DNA of 64,000 bases from Mycolicibacterium diernhoferi (lineage in GTDB: Bacteria > Actinomycetota > Actinomycetes > Mycobacteriales > Mycobacteriaceae). Below the pieces are notes generated by a model, which had not been told where the DNA came from, made no database searches, and worked only from the letters and a program-made list of their open reading frames with translations. Below are positions 1 through 8,237 of the stretch, in pieces. A program made the translations under genes and the position numbers. Location: contig NZ_CP080332.1 of assembly GCF_019456655.1 (NCBI RefSeq), positions 4,030,001 to 4,094,000 on the forward strand, read 5' to 3'. Within the stretch, counting starts at the first letter, position 1. Every line of letters starts with the position of its first letter.

Positions 1-200
1 GAAACCCTGCCGACCTGCACGCCATGGAACTTCACTTTCGCATCGGGGTTCAACACCAGCCCGGCCCGCGGGGAGAACACCGTCGCTGACACGCTGTCGG
101 TGGCGCCACCGCGAAACAGGAAGACTGCCCCGAAGACGAGCGCGGAGATGACCGCGATGGTCACCAGACCCATCACCGGTCGGGCGAGTGACCTAGACAA
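1..200 (-). CDS. MCE-family protein, MceA-like, N-terminal part (runs off window)
   Basis: Reading leftward on the minus strand gives a short basic start, one membrane segment (about residues 11-27, GLVTIAVISALVFGAVFLF) and then SPRAGLVLNPDAKVKFHG followed by VQVGRV. This matches the start of the MCE domain of MceA-type subunits of mycobacterial lipid/sterol importers. An in-frame stop lies just upstream, so the start is TTG at 200 or ATG at 173. The rest of the gene is outside the window. No yrbE permease gene lies directly upstream, which is unusual for an mceA gene. A good promoter (320-335 with a -10 at 300-305) drives it. Substrate unknown; import of the compound degraded by the neighbouring island is an inference. 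Confidence 0.75.
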   Translation of the reverse strand, partial: MSRSLARPVMGLVTIAVISALVFGAVFLFRGGATDSVSATVFSPRAGLVLNPDAKVKFHGVQVGRV

Positions 201-531
201 CGATGTCTCGTCGGTAACTCATCGCGAAGCGGTGCCGGATGTGTCTCGCTGTGCACACCGCCGCTCCGATCTCGATGTTCAGCCGAACGCAACATCAATG
301 ATATAAGCCGATCAAACGGACCTAGTCAACTATTTTCTGACTTCGCCCTATTCTACAACCGCGACAGCAGAGGATGCGGCACCATTGGCCGATAGTCCGT
401 TGCAGCGGCCGGCCCGAGGCGGTTGCCCTCCGCGATTGACCCAGACGAGACCTACTGCACCGCAACATGAACGAGAGGTCGCGAGCGAGATCCAGAGCGT
501 CCCGCCGCCATCTTTCGGGGTTGGAGAACCA
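201..531. other. Intergenic region between the divergent mce gene and the secreted-protein gene
   Basis: No convincing gene lies here. The region carries the mce promoter described at 300-335. Several short open frames overlap it on both strands but lack ribosome sites and family resemblance. Just before 532 there is a GGAG ribosome site (about 523-526) for the plus-strand gene. Confidence 0.6.
300..335 (-). promoter_or_regulatory. Promoter of the mce gene with a shared 16-bp element
   Basis: On the minus strand a TTGACT -35 (324-329) and a TATATC -10 (300-305) are separated by 18 bases. The 16 bases at 320-335 are the exact reverse complement of 1071-1086, which overlaps the -35 of the downstream dual-GntR gene. 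An identical 16-mer spanning both -35 boxes suggests one regulator acts on both promoters. That the regulator is the dual-GntR protein is an inference. Confidence 0.6.
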
Positions 532-1035
532 ATGCGCACATCCTGTCTTGTTGCGGTCACACTCGGAGTGCTGCCCCTGGTCGGCCCACCTCCGCTTGCT
601 CATGCGGATTCGGCGGGGCCACTCAACGGGACCTATCGCGCGACGTCCCTGGGAGACCAGGCCAAGACCAATTCGCGGGTTCACGAACAGGCCACCGTCC
701 GAAGCACCTGGACGATCACCACCACCTGCAGTTTCGCCGACCTGTGCGCCGGCACGGTGACCAGCGATCAAGGGTGGTCCGCCGAGGTGCGCAACATGTC
801 CGGCCAGTGGTTCGTCCGGCGCGACCTACCGGGTTGGGCACCCTGCCCCGACGGCGTCACGACCTCCCCGGGCCGGCAGATATTCAAGTTCTATCCCGCA
901 GACGCACGGGGGCAAGCGGTCAGGAACTCGCGCACATGGGCGGGCTGGGATGAGACGACGGGCGTCAGCGGCGCCTGCGGCCATAATCTGCAGCAGCAGA
1001 TCACGATGCCGTTCAGGCTCGACCAGATCACCTGA
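532..1035 (+). CDS. Secreted protein of unknown function
   Basis: The protein is 167 residues and begins with a Sec-type signal peptide: MRTS, then a hydrophobic stretch, then PLAHA before DSAG, so cleavage is likely near residue 25. Four cysteines in the mature part (CSFADLC, a later C in APCPDG and one in SGACGH) could form disulfides. The ATG at 532 is preferred because GGAG lies about 6 bases upstream and the signal peptide starts there; longer readings add a non-signal tail. I recognise it only as resembling small exported mycobacterial proteins. It sits between an mce gene and its likely regulator. Confidence 0.7.
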   Translation: MRTSCLVAVTLGVLPLVGPPPLAHADSAGPLNGTYRATSLGDQAKTNSRVHEQATVRSTWTITTTCSFADLCAGTVTSDQGWSAEVRNMSGQWFVRRDLPGWAPCPDGVTTSPGRQIFKFYPADARGQAVRNSRTWAGWDETTGVSGACGHNLQQQITMPFRLDQIT

Positions 1036-1070
1036 CCGCCTTTCCGAACCCGTCGCACATGCATCGCATT

Positions 1071-1105
1071 AAATAGTTGACTAGGTAGTCTGTCTACTTT
1101 ACGGT
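1071..1105 (+). promoter_or_regulatory. Promoter/operator upstream of the dual-GntR regulator
   Basis: AAATAGTTGACTAGGT (1071-1086) is repeated in inverted orientation at 320-335. TTGACT at 1077-1082 is a good -35, with TACGGT at 1100-1105 as -10 (17-base spacer). Overlapping it is a perfect palindrome, GACTA-GG-TAGTC (1079-1090), of the size GntR/FadR regulators bind. Autoregulation by the following gene is an inference. Confidence 0.55.
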
Positions 1106-1297
1106 AGGTAGCAGAACCCACTCTCGGATAAGGAATGTCGTGACTCAAGGGCCAGCGCGGGAGAAGAGCGATTCCCTGATGCTGTGCGCCGACAGAGACA
1201 CCCGACGCCGCGTCCGGACGCGGCCCCTATCAGGTCGGGAACAGGCGGCACCTGTCCAGGTACCGAACCTGCCGAAGCAATGGTATTGACTGCACCT

Positions 1298-2887
1298 ATG
1301 ACCGAGTCACCCGAAAGCGCCGAACGAACCAGCGCCATGATGCCGATCCAACCCGGTGACGGCGATGTGTGGCGATCCATGCCGCGACGGAACACCCAGA
1401 AGGTCTCCCATCTGCTCGCCGCCGACCTCAGGCACCAGATCCTCACCGGACAGCTGGCAGCTGATCAACAATTGCCACCGGAAGCCGATCTCACGAAGCG
1501 CTTGCAGATCTCCCGCGAGACACTGCGCGAAGCCCTGCGGATTCTGGAGTCACAGCAGCTCCTGGAGATCCGGCGCGGACGCGGCGGCGGCGCGGTTGTT
1601 CGCCGGCCCGGACTCGAAGCAGTGAGCCGATACGTGGCACTGTTGCTGCAGCTGCGTAGCACCACGCTGGAACATCTCGAAGAGGTCCGGTCGGTCATCG
1701 AGCCCGCTGCTGCCGGGCAGGCAGTCGGCCTGGCCGGGACCGGCCATCTCAAGACCCTCGTGGCACTGCACGACTCCGAACGCTCGGCGGAAGGCGATCC
1801 ACTCGGTTTCGTCACCGCCATCACAGCTTTCGATCAGGCGGTCACCGAGCTGGCGGGCAACCAGACCTTGGCTGTCATCGCCGGAGTCTTCCGCGACATC
1901 TATGCCGGCCAGGTCTATTCGTCCATCGACAGCAAGGACGCGGTCGCGGCGGATCAGATCGCGCGCCGGGTCATCGTGAGCCACAGCGCCTTTCTCGACG
2001 CCGCGCGGCGCCGAGACGCCGCCCTGGCGCAGAAGACGTGGAGCGACTACCTGTTCACCACGAATCGTCTGCTCGTCGGGCGGAAGGTCAGTCGGCGACC
2101 GATCGATATCGCACCGTTGTGGCGAGCGCAGGCCGGGCAGGCCGGCTCCGGCCCCACGCCGCGCCGCGCGTTGATTCTGGCCGCCGAGTTCCGGGCGCGC
2201 ATCGCCGAGGGCCGACTCAAGGACGGCGACCGACTTCCGTCGCTGGCCGACCTGGCAGACGAATTCAGCATCTCCCGACCTACGTTGCGCGAAGCGCTGC
2301 GGATCCTGGAGATGGAATACCTGCTCGATCTGCGGACCGGTGACCGCGGCGGGGCGTCCATCCGGACTCCCTCATCGCGGGTTGCCGCGCAGCAGGCGGG
2401 CATCGTGCTCGAAGCACGTGGAACCACGTTCGCGGACTTCTTCAGAGCGACACAGCAGATCATGCCGCCGATCATCGGTCTGGTCGCCTCACGAATCACA
2501 CCGACCCGTCTCAAGATGCTCAACGATGTCAGTTCCCGGTTGGCGGCATGTACCGAGAACACCTCGGAGTTCGTCACGACCTGGCGCGAAGCGGAGATGA
2601 TCGCCTTCTCGGCGGTCAAGAACCCCGCGCTGACCGTGATCGCCGAGATCATGCACTGGGTGCGCGTCGGAGTGGAGCCGGCGGTGACCGCGGACGCGAC
2701 GCGCTTGCCCTGGGTGGCCAAGACCAATCGCAACGCCCAGCGTCTCTTCGCACAGTTCGTCGCCGCGGCAGCGGAGCAGGACTCCGTCGGCGCCGCCGAG
2801 GTGTGGGCCGAGAACCTGAAAGCCAACGCGTCGTGGTTCCAAGAATCTGGCTTCGGCGAACGGTTGGTGCTCGATCTGATGGGCTGA
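1298..2887 (+). CDS. Tandem-duplicated GntR/FadR-type transcriptional regulator
   Basis: The protein contains two complete GntR units. A first winged helix (about residues 33-100, with PPEADLTKRLQISRETLREA) is followed by an FCD-like helical domain. A second winged helix (about 290-355, with LADLADEFSISRPTLREA) is followed by a second FCD-like domain. Family members are normally about 230-250 residues; this one is about 529. The FCD segments lack the usual D-x-x-F-H metal motif: the first reads FDQAVTEL. Such regulators normally bind palindromes as dimers and respond to small acids or acyl-CoAs; a monomer could place both heads on one operator. The start is uncertain (ATG 1298, or upstream GTG 1184/ATG 1280). 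It probably controls the operon that begins 40 bases downstream and possibly the divergent mce gene. Confidence 0.85.
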   Translation: MTESPESAERTSAMMPIQPGDGDVWRSMPRRNTQKVSHLLAADLRHQILTGQLAADQQLPPEADLTKRLQISRETLREALRILESQQLLEIRRGRGGGAVVRRPGLEAVSRYVALLLQLRSTTLEHLEEVRSVIEPAAAGQAVGLAGTGHLKTLVALHDSERSAEGDPLGFVTAITAFDQAVTELAGNQTLAVIAGVFRDIYAGQVYSSIDSKDAVAADQIARRVIVSHSAFLDAARRRDAALAQKTWSDYLFTTNRLLVGRKVSRRPIDIAPLWRAQAGQAGSGPTPRRALILAAEFRARIAEGRLKDGDRLPSLADLADEFSISRPTLREALRILEMEYLLDLRTGDRGGASIRTPSSRVAAQQAGIVLEARGTTFADFFRATQQIMPPIIGLVASRITPTRLKMLNDVSSRLAACTENTSEFVTTWREAEMIAFSAVKNPALTVIAEIMHWVRVGVEPAVTADATRLPWVAKTNRNAQRLFAQFVAAAAEQDSVGAAEVWAENLKANASWFQESGFGERLVLDLMG

Positions 2888-2926
2888 CTCAGGCGCCTGG
2901 CGCCTGACCGCAAATAGGGAGAACTG

Positions 2927-4183
2927 ATGAACATCGATGACTTGATCCTGGTCAGCGTCGACGACCACGTGATCGAACCAGCGAACATGTTCGACGGTCG
3001 GGTGCCCAAGAAGTACGAAGCCGCGGCGCCGCGCTTCGTCCGCCGCGATGACGGCACGATGGCGTGGCTGTACGACGGCAAGGAGATCCTCAATCCCGCC
3101 CTCAACGCGGTGGCCGGACGCCCGCCCGAGGAGTTCGGGGCCGAGCCCACCTGTATCGAGGAGATCCGCAGCGGCTGTTACGACATCGACGACCGGGTCA
3201 AGGACATGAACGCCAACGGAGTGCTCGGCTCGATGTGCTTTCCCTCCTTTCCACGCTTCTGCGGCCAGTTGTTCATGGAGTCCGAGGACAAGGACCAGGC
3301 CGCCGCTCTGGTGCGTGCGTACAACGATTGGCACATCGAGGAGTGGGCCGGTACGCACCCAGGTCGCATCATTCCCCTTGCGCTGCCGATGATGTGGGAT
3401 CCCATCGCAACAGCCGCCGAGATTCGGCGGCTCGCCGAAAAGGGCTGCCACGCAGTGACCTTCTCGTCCAGCCCCTACGATCTCGGGCTGCCGAGCCTGT
3501 ACTCGGATCACTGGGATCCGTTCTGGGAGGCCTGTGCCGAGACGGGCACCGTCGTCTGCATGCATCTTGGATCGAATTCCATCCCCCCGATGACATCTCC
3601 CGATGCCCCCATCGAACTCGTGTACACCCTGTCACCAATCGGCCTGTTCTCCGCCGCCGCCGACCTGCTGTGGAGCAAGGTCTTCCTGAAGTTCCCCACC
3701 TTGCGTGTTGCGCTGTCCGAGGGTGGCATCGGCTGGCTGCCGTACTTCCAGGAACGCGTCGATTACATCTACAAGCACACCCAGCACTGGAGCGGCATGG
3801 ATCTCGGTGGCCGGTTGCCGTCGGAGATCTTCGCCGAGCACGTGATCCTGTGCTTCATCGACGATCTCGTCGGCGTCGAGAATCGTGCCCACCTCAACAT
3901 CGACAACATCACCTGGGAATGCGACTATCCGCACTCGGACACCACCTGGCCGAACGCTCCAGAGATTCTCCAGCGGTCACTCGGTGGCGTCTCAGATGAC
4001 GAGATCAACAAGATCACCCACCTCAACGCCATGCGGCACTTCGACTACGACCCGTTCGCCCACATCCCGCGGGAACAGGCGACCGTATCGGCACTGCGTG
4101 CCGAGGCGCAAGACTGGGACATCAGCCTCAAATCCATCAAGCACCTGCGGCCCGCCGGCGCTTCCGCCGCCCAGGCGTTCTAG
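2927..4183 (+). CDS. Amidohydrolase-2 family metal-dependent hydrolase/decarboxylase
   Basis: The 418-residue protein fits the PF04909 TIM-barrel fold. SVDDHVIEP at residues 9-17 replaces the usual N-terminal HxH with DxH, as in many actinobacterial members. A metal-site histidine lies in VVCMHLGSNS (about 208-217) and a late acidic residue in WECDYPHSDTTWP (about 328-340). Family members hydrolyse or decarboxylate ring acids and related compounds; the substrate cannot be read from sequence. GGGAGA sits before the ATG. It is the first gene of the island operon and its stop codon abuts the next ATG at 4184, indicating co-translation. Confidence 0.85.
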   Translation: MNIDDLILVSVDDHVIEPANMFDGRVPKKYEAAAPRFVRRDDGTMAWLYDGKEILNPALNAVAGRPPEEFGAEPTCIEEIRSGCYDIDDRVKDMNANGVLGSMCFPSFPRFCGQLFMESEDKDQAAALVRAYNDWHIEEWAGTHPGRIIPLALPMMWDPIATAAEIRRLAEKGCHAVTFSSSPYDLGLPSLYSDHWDPFWEACAETGTVVCMHLGSNSIPPMTSPDAPIELVYTLSPIGLFSAAADLLWSKVFLKFPTLRVALSEGGIGWLPYFQERVDYIYKHTQHWSGMDLGGRLPSEIFAEHVILCFIDDLVGVENRAHLNIDNITWECDYPHSDTTWPNAPEILQRSLGGVSDDEINKITHLNAMRHFDYDPFAHIPREQATVSALRAEAQDWDISLKSIKHLRPAGASAAQAF

Positions 4184-4948
4184 ATGAAGCTGCGCGACAA
4201 AGTCGTCGTCATCACCGGAAGCGGTAGCGGGATCGGGGCAGAGTGCGCCAGACGCTTTACCGCTGAGGGCGCGAAAGTCGTTGTCACCGACGTCAACTCC
4301 GATGGCCTCACCCGGGTGGCGGATGACCTCGGTACCGTCGGACTGGCTGTGGACATCACGCTCGAGGAGAACGTCCGTGCAGTGGCCGAGCTGGCCCGCC
4401 GCACCTACGGCCCGATCGATCTCTGGTTCAGTAACGCCGGCTACACCGGACCGCCCCAGGGCGGCGGCATCGGCGATGAGGCGCTGTGGGACCTCAGCTG
4501 GCGACTGCACGTGATGTCGCACGTGTACGCAGCCCGCGAAGTACTACCGGCCATGCTCGAACGCGGGGACGGATACCTGCTCCAGACCGCGTCGGTCGTC
4601 GCGCTGGCCGTCCATCCCGACAAGCCCGCCTACTCGGTGACCAAGCATGCCACGCTCAGCCTGTCGGAATGGCTCGCGACATCATATCGGCCCAAGGGAA
4701 TCAAGGTCTCGTGCTTCTGCCCCGGCCCGATGTTGACACCGATGTTGTTGGCCGACGTCGCACCCGAGAACCAGGCGATCATGAACAGCGCCGCCCGCCC
4801 CGACGAGGTCGCGGAGCGGCTCGTGCGCGCCATCGATGCCGAGGACTTCCTGATCCTCGACTCGGACATCGGCACTGCCGCACTGGCAGCCAAGGCGGCG
4901 AATTACGAGCAGTGGATCACCAATATGAGCGGGCTGCAAACCGGTTGA
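4184..4948 (+). CDS. SDR-family NAD(P)-dependent oxidoreductase
   Basis: This is a classical short-chain dehydrogenase of 254 residues. The cofactor motif is TGSGSGIG (about 11-18) and an acidic residue in VVTDVN after beta-2 favours NAD(H). SNAGYTG is the structural NAG motif, the catalytic serine lies in LLQTASVV, and the Tyr/Lys pair is in YSVTK. The ATG directly follows the amidohydrolase stop with no gap. Likely role: oxidation of an alcohol or ketone intermediate in the island pathway (inference from context). Confidence 0.88.
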   Translation: MKLRDKVVVITGSGSGIGAECARRFTAEGAKVVVTDVNSDGLTRVADDLGTVGLAVDITLEENVRAVAELARRTYGPIDLWFSNAGYTGPPQGGGIGDEALWDLSWRLHVMSHVYAAREVLPAMLERGDGYLLQTASVVALAVHPDKPAYSVTKHATLSLSEWLATSYRPKGIKVSCFCPGPMLTPMLLADVAPENQAIMNSAARPDEVAERLVRAIDAEDFLILDSDIGTAALAAKAANYEQWITNMSGLQTG

Positions 4949-4985
4949 CCCGTGCTCCATTTCAAGCCTGAAGTGAGGACTACGC

Positions 4986-5336
4986 ATGTCGGACAGGTAT
5001 CTACAAGTCACCTTCTCCAATCCCGTCGAAGGTATGGAAGACGAATACAACGAGTGGTACGACAACGTCCACATACCGGAACTTCTGGCAATTCCGGGCA
5101 TGCTGTCAGCCACCCGCTACGACCTCCGCGACGCGGAGGTGTACCGCGTGGAGGGTGGTATGCCGCAGGAACACCGGTATCTGACCATCTATGAGATGGA
5201 GGGCGATGCCGACGCCATCCTGGCCAAGATCATGGAAGGCGTGGCCAGCGGCGAGATCGTGATGAGCGACAGCCTGGACCTACCGAGTTCGCGAATGTCG
5301 TTCTGGAACGCGCGCGGACCGAAAGTGAACGAATAG
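4986..5336 (+). CDS. EthD-like dimeric alpha/beta-barrel protein
   Basis: This is a small 116-residue protein with a pattern typical of the ferredoxin-like dimeric barrel fold: YLQVTFSNPVEG, then EYNEWYDNVHIPELLAIPGM, then YLTIYEME. The W-Y/x-x-x-H-IPE-L-x-x-IPG stretch is characteristic of EthD/DUF4286-type proteins, which often sit in degradation operons next to P450s or dehydrogenases. The catalytic role is unknown. GTGAGGA lies just before the ATG. It is the third gene of the operon. Confidence 0.75.
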   Translation: MSDRYLQVTFSNPVEGMEDEYNEWYDNVHIPELLAIPGMLSATRYDLRDAEVYRVEGGMPQEHRYLTIYEMEGDADAILAKIMEGVASGEIVMSDSLDLPSSRMSFWNARGPKVNE

Positions 5337-5395
5337 CAGCAACGCTGGCCCTGTGCCATCCCTTCCACTCACCTTCTCACAAAGGAATTGCGGCA

Positions 5396-6697
5396 ATGTC
5401 ATGGGATTTTGAGACTGATGCCGATTATCAGGCATTGCTGGACTGGGCGGATCAGTTCGTGCGAGAGGAGGTCGAACCGCTGGACCTGGTGTGGCCCAAC
5501 CAGGAGTTCGTTCCGCTCACCGACGCCCGACGCAAGGCCGTCGATCCGCTGAAGGACCAAGTGCGGCGCAAGGGGCTGTGGGCCACCCATCTGGGCCCCG
5601 AACTCGGAGGCCAGGGCTACGGGCAGCTGAAATTGGCGTTGCTGAACGAAATCCTCGGCCGTTCGCAGTGGGCGCCCATCGTGTTCGGTTGCCAGGCGCC
5701 GGACACCGGCAACGCCGAGATCATCGCGCACTACGGCACACCGGAGCAGAAGCGGCGCTACCTGCAACCGCTCTTGAACGGCGAGATGTTCTCCAGTTAC
5801 TCGATGACAGAACCGCAGGCCGGCGCGGACCCGACTCAGTTCACCACCCACGCCGAGCGGGACGGCGACGATTGGGTGATCAACGGCTGGAAGTTCTTCT
5901 CCTCCAATGCCAGAACGGCGTCGTTCCTGATCGTCATGGTGGTCACCAACACCGAGGTGAGCCCCTACAAGGGGATGTCGATGTTCCTGGTGCCGACCGA
6001 CACCCCCGGCGTCGAGATGGTGCGCAATGTGGGACTGTACGGCGAACCGGACGATGAGGGAATGCACGCGCTGATCCACTACAACAACGTGCGCGTCCCC
6101 CACGAGGCGTTGTTGGGCGGAGAGGGGCAAGCCTTTGCCATCGCCCAAACCCGCCTGGGCGGCGGACGCATCCATCACGCCATGCGCACAATCGGTTTCG
6201 CCCGGCAAGCCTTGGACATGATGTGCGAGCGCGCACTGAGTCGTCAGACGGCGGGCAGTCTGCTCGCGGACAAACAGTTCATCCAAGGCTTCATCGCCGA
6301 CTCCTACGCCCAGCTGACGCAGTTCCGGTTGTTCGTGCTGTACACCGCGTGGGAGATCGACAAGTACAACGACTACAAGAGGGTCCGGAAAGACATCGCG
6401 GCGGTCAAGGCGACGATGCCCACGGTGCTCCACGATATCGCCTGGCGCGCAATGCAGGTCCACGGTGCGCTGGGGGTCAGCAACGAGATGCCGCTGTTCA
6501 AGATGATTCACGGTGCTGCGGCGATGGGACTGGTCGACGGGCCCACCGAGGTGCACAAGACCACGGTCGCCCGCCAGGTACTTCGGGACCACTCCCCCAC
6601 CGACGACATGTGGCCCACCGAGTGGCTGCCGAGGAAGCGGGAGGCCGCCCGCGCGAAACTCTCCGACTACCTCGACGCCGAAGTGGGCAACCTGTGA
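5396..6697 (+). CDS. Acyl-CoA dehydrogenase (ACAD10/11-like)
   Basis: The 433-residue protein has all three acyl-CoA dehydrogenase segments: a helical N-terminus, a middle beta domain with the FAD-binding stretch SYSMTEPQAGADPTQFTT (about 137-154), and a C-terminal helical domain ending with LVDGPTEVHKTTVARQVL. The GP-x-EVH ending resembles ACAD10/11-type enzymes rather than chain-length ACADs. It would use FAD to introduce an alpha,beta double bond into an acyl-CoA. AAAGGAA lies upstream of the ATG. Its stop overlaps the next GTG (GTGA at 6694-6697). An APH-type kinase lies two genes on, a pairing discussed in the findings. Confidence 0.9.
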   Translation: MSWDFETDADYQALLDWADQFVREEVEPLDLVWPNQEFVPLTDARRKAVDPLKDQVRRKGLWATHLGPELGGQGYGQLKLALLNEILGRSQWAPIVFGCQAPDTGNAEIIAHYGTPEQKRRYLQPLLNGEMFSSYSMTEPQAGADPTQFTTHAERDGDDWVINGWKFFSSNARTASFLIVMVVTNTEVSPYKGMSMFLVPTDTPGVEMVRNVGLYGEPDDEGMHALIHYNNVRVPHEALLGGEGQAFAIAQTRLGGGRIHHAMRTIGFARQALDMMCERALSRQTAGSLLADKQFIQGFIADSYAQLTQFRLFVLYTAWEIDKYNDYKRVRKDIAAVKATMPTVLHDIAWRAMQVHGALGVSNEMPLFKMIHGAAAMGLVDGPTEVHKTTVARQVLRDHSPTDDMWPTEWLPRKREAARAKLSDYLDAEVGNL

Positions 6698-7110
6698 CAG
6701 CGCCATTCACTCGCCGGGTCGAGATCGCCACAGACTTCCTCAACAGCATAGGAAGCCTGGACTTCGAGGAAGTCGGGCGACACCTTGCCGACGACGCGAT
6801 CATGGCGCTCCCCTTCCTCGATGATCTGCCCGCTCTGCACGGGAAGTCCGCCATCGTCGATCAGCTGCGAAACACGATTCCGCACCTGTTCCGGCGGATG
6901 GACTTCACGTTCGACCAGTGGTACAACATCCGAGAATCCGATGCCGTCATCGCCGAATACCACAGCGAAGCAATCATGTTGGCGTCTGACAACGCCTACC
7001 GAAACAGCTACATCACCGTCTTTCGGTTCGACGGCGACAGGATCAGTCTCTACCGGGAATACCTGAATCCCGCGAAGATGACCGACCTCATCTCATCACC
7101 GGACATCTGA
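6694..7110 (+). CDS. SnoaL/NTF2-like protein
   Basis: This 138-residue protein starts at GTG 6694 inside the acyl-CoA dehydrogenase stop, so the two are translationally coupled. The pattern is NTF2-like: an N-terminal helix (RVEIATDFLNSIGSLDFEEV), then LADDAIMALPF, LPALHGKSAIVDQLR, and C-terminal strands ending with FDGDRISLYREYLNP. Proteins of this fold act as isomerases, dehydratases or hydrolases on small hydrophobic ligands; here it could act on a CoA-ester or ketone intermediate. No catalytic residue can be assigned from sequence alone. Confidence 0.75.
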   Translation: MTAPFTRRVEIATDFLNSIGSLDFEEVGRHLADDAIMALPFLDDLPALHGKSAIVDQLRNTIPHLFRRMDFTFDQWYNIRESDAVIAEYHSEAIMLASDNAYRNSYITVFRFDGDRISLYREYLNPAKMTDLISSPDI

Positions 7111-7187
7111 ATCACTCCGCGGGGCATCGTCGACATCGGCCCCGGTGCAACTGATTTCACCAACCAGGTAATTCGAAATGGAGAACT

Positions 7188-8237
7188 GTGACCACAGCAG
7201 AGGAGATCGCTCCGACGATCGCCGACGTCGACAAGCTCACTTCTTGGCTGGACATCCAGGAGCTCGGGACCGGTGCACCACTGGAGTACCGCTACATCTC
7301 CGGTGGCAGCCAGAACGAGATCTATGAGATACGACGGGGCGACCTGCACTGCGCCATGCGAATCCCGCCGCCCACCGCCCCGGCCGACCGCGACAACGGC
7401 ATCCTCCGTGAATGGCGCATCATCGATGCGTTGACCGGCACCGATGTACCGCACACCGAGGCGATCGCGGTCTGCACGGATCCGTCCGTTCTCGGACGCA
7501 CCTTCTATCTGATGGGATTCGTCGACGGATGGTCCCCGATGCAGAGCATCGGGAAGTGGCCCGCGCCCTTCGATGCCGACGTCGAGAGTCGGCAAGGCCT
7601 GGCTTACCAACTGGTCGAGGGCGCGGCGCTGCTGTCCAAAGTCGACTGGAGAGCCAAGGGTCTCCACGATCTGGGTCGGCCGGACGGCTTCCATGATCGC
7701 CAGGTGGACCGCTGGACTGCCTTCCTCGATCGCATCAAAGGCCGTGAACTACCGGGCTTCGATGAAGCCGCCGCGTGGCTGCGGGCACACAAGCCGATCG
7801 ACTACATCCCGGGAATCATGCACGGCGACTACCAATTCGCCAATGTGATGTTCCGCAACGGTGCGCCGGCCCAGCTGGCCGCCATCGTCGACTGGGAGAT
7901 GGGCACCATCGGCGACCCGAAGCTGGACCTGGGCTGGGTCATGCAGTCCTGGCCCGAGGACACCAACAGCGGTGACGGCAGTGTCGGTGACTATGTGGAC
8001 ATGCGGGGAATGCCCTCACGCTCAGAGGTTCTAGAGCACTACTCCAACGTCTCGGGACGTCAGGTCGATGACATCGACTACTACTGTGTCTTGGCCCAGT
8101 GGAAGCTGGCCGTCATCTTGGAGCAGGGTTATCAACGGGCCAAAGGCGACCCGAAGCTGGAGGCCTTCGGGCCGGTCATCCTGGATCTCATGCGCGGTGC
8201 AGCCGAGCTCGCCGCGAGTAGCGATTACCAGCGATGA
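7188..8237 (+). CDS. APH-family (aminoglycoside phosphotransferase-like) small-molecule kinase
   Basis: This is a 349-residue kinase-fold protein. The catalytic loop is MHGDYQFANVMF (about 211-222; HGD plus N) and the metal-binding loop is IVDWEMGTIGDPKLDLGW (about 231-248). The N-terminal nucleotide loop is SGGSQNEIYEI. In the ACAD10/ACAD11 and Lva systems, relatives of this fold phosphorylate the hydroxyl of 4-hydroxyacyl-CoA. Its position next to an ACAD10/11-like dehydrogenase supports such a role over antibiotic resistance (inference). The start is GTG with GGAG four bases upstream. Its stop overlaps the next ATG (ATGA). Confidence 0.85.
   Translation: MTTAEEIAPTIADVDKLTSWLDIQELGTGAPLEYRYISGGSQNEIYEIRRGDLHCAMRIPPPTAPADRDNGILREWRIIDALTGTDVPHTEAIAVCTDPSVLGRTFYLMGFVDGWSPMQSIGKWPAPFDADVESRQGLAYQLVEGAALLSKVDWRAKGLHDLGRPDGFHDRQVDRWTAFLDRIKGRELPGFDEAAAWLRAHKPIDYIPGIMHGDYQFANVMFRNGAPAQLAAIVDWEMGTIGDPKLDLGWVMQSWPEDTNSGDGSVGDYVDMRGMPSRSEVLEHYSNVSGRQVDDIDYYCVLAQWKLAVILEQGYQRAKGDPKLEAFGPVILDLMRGAAELAASSDYQR

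Noticed and set aside
5399..6706. Long open frame (435 codons) on the minus strand
   Set aside because: It is antisense to the clear acyl-CoA dehydrogenase gene; its reading has no family resemblance and arises from high GC.
7188..8237. Aminoglycoside resistance gene
   Set aside because: The APH fold is generic; the gene sits in a degradation operon beside an ACAD10/11-like dehydrogenase.
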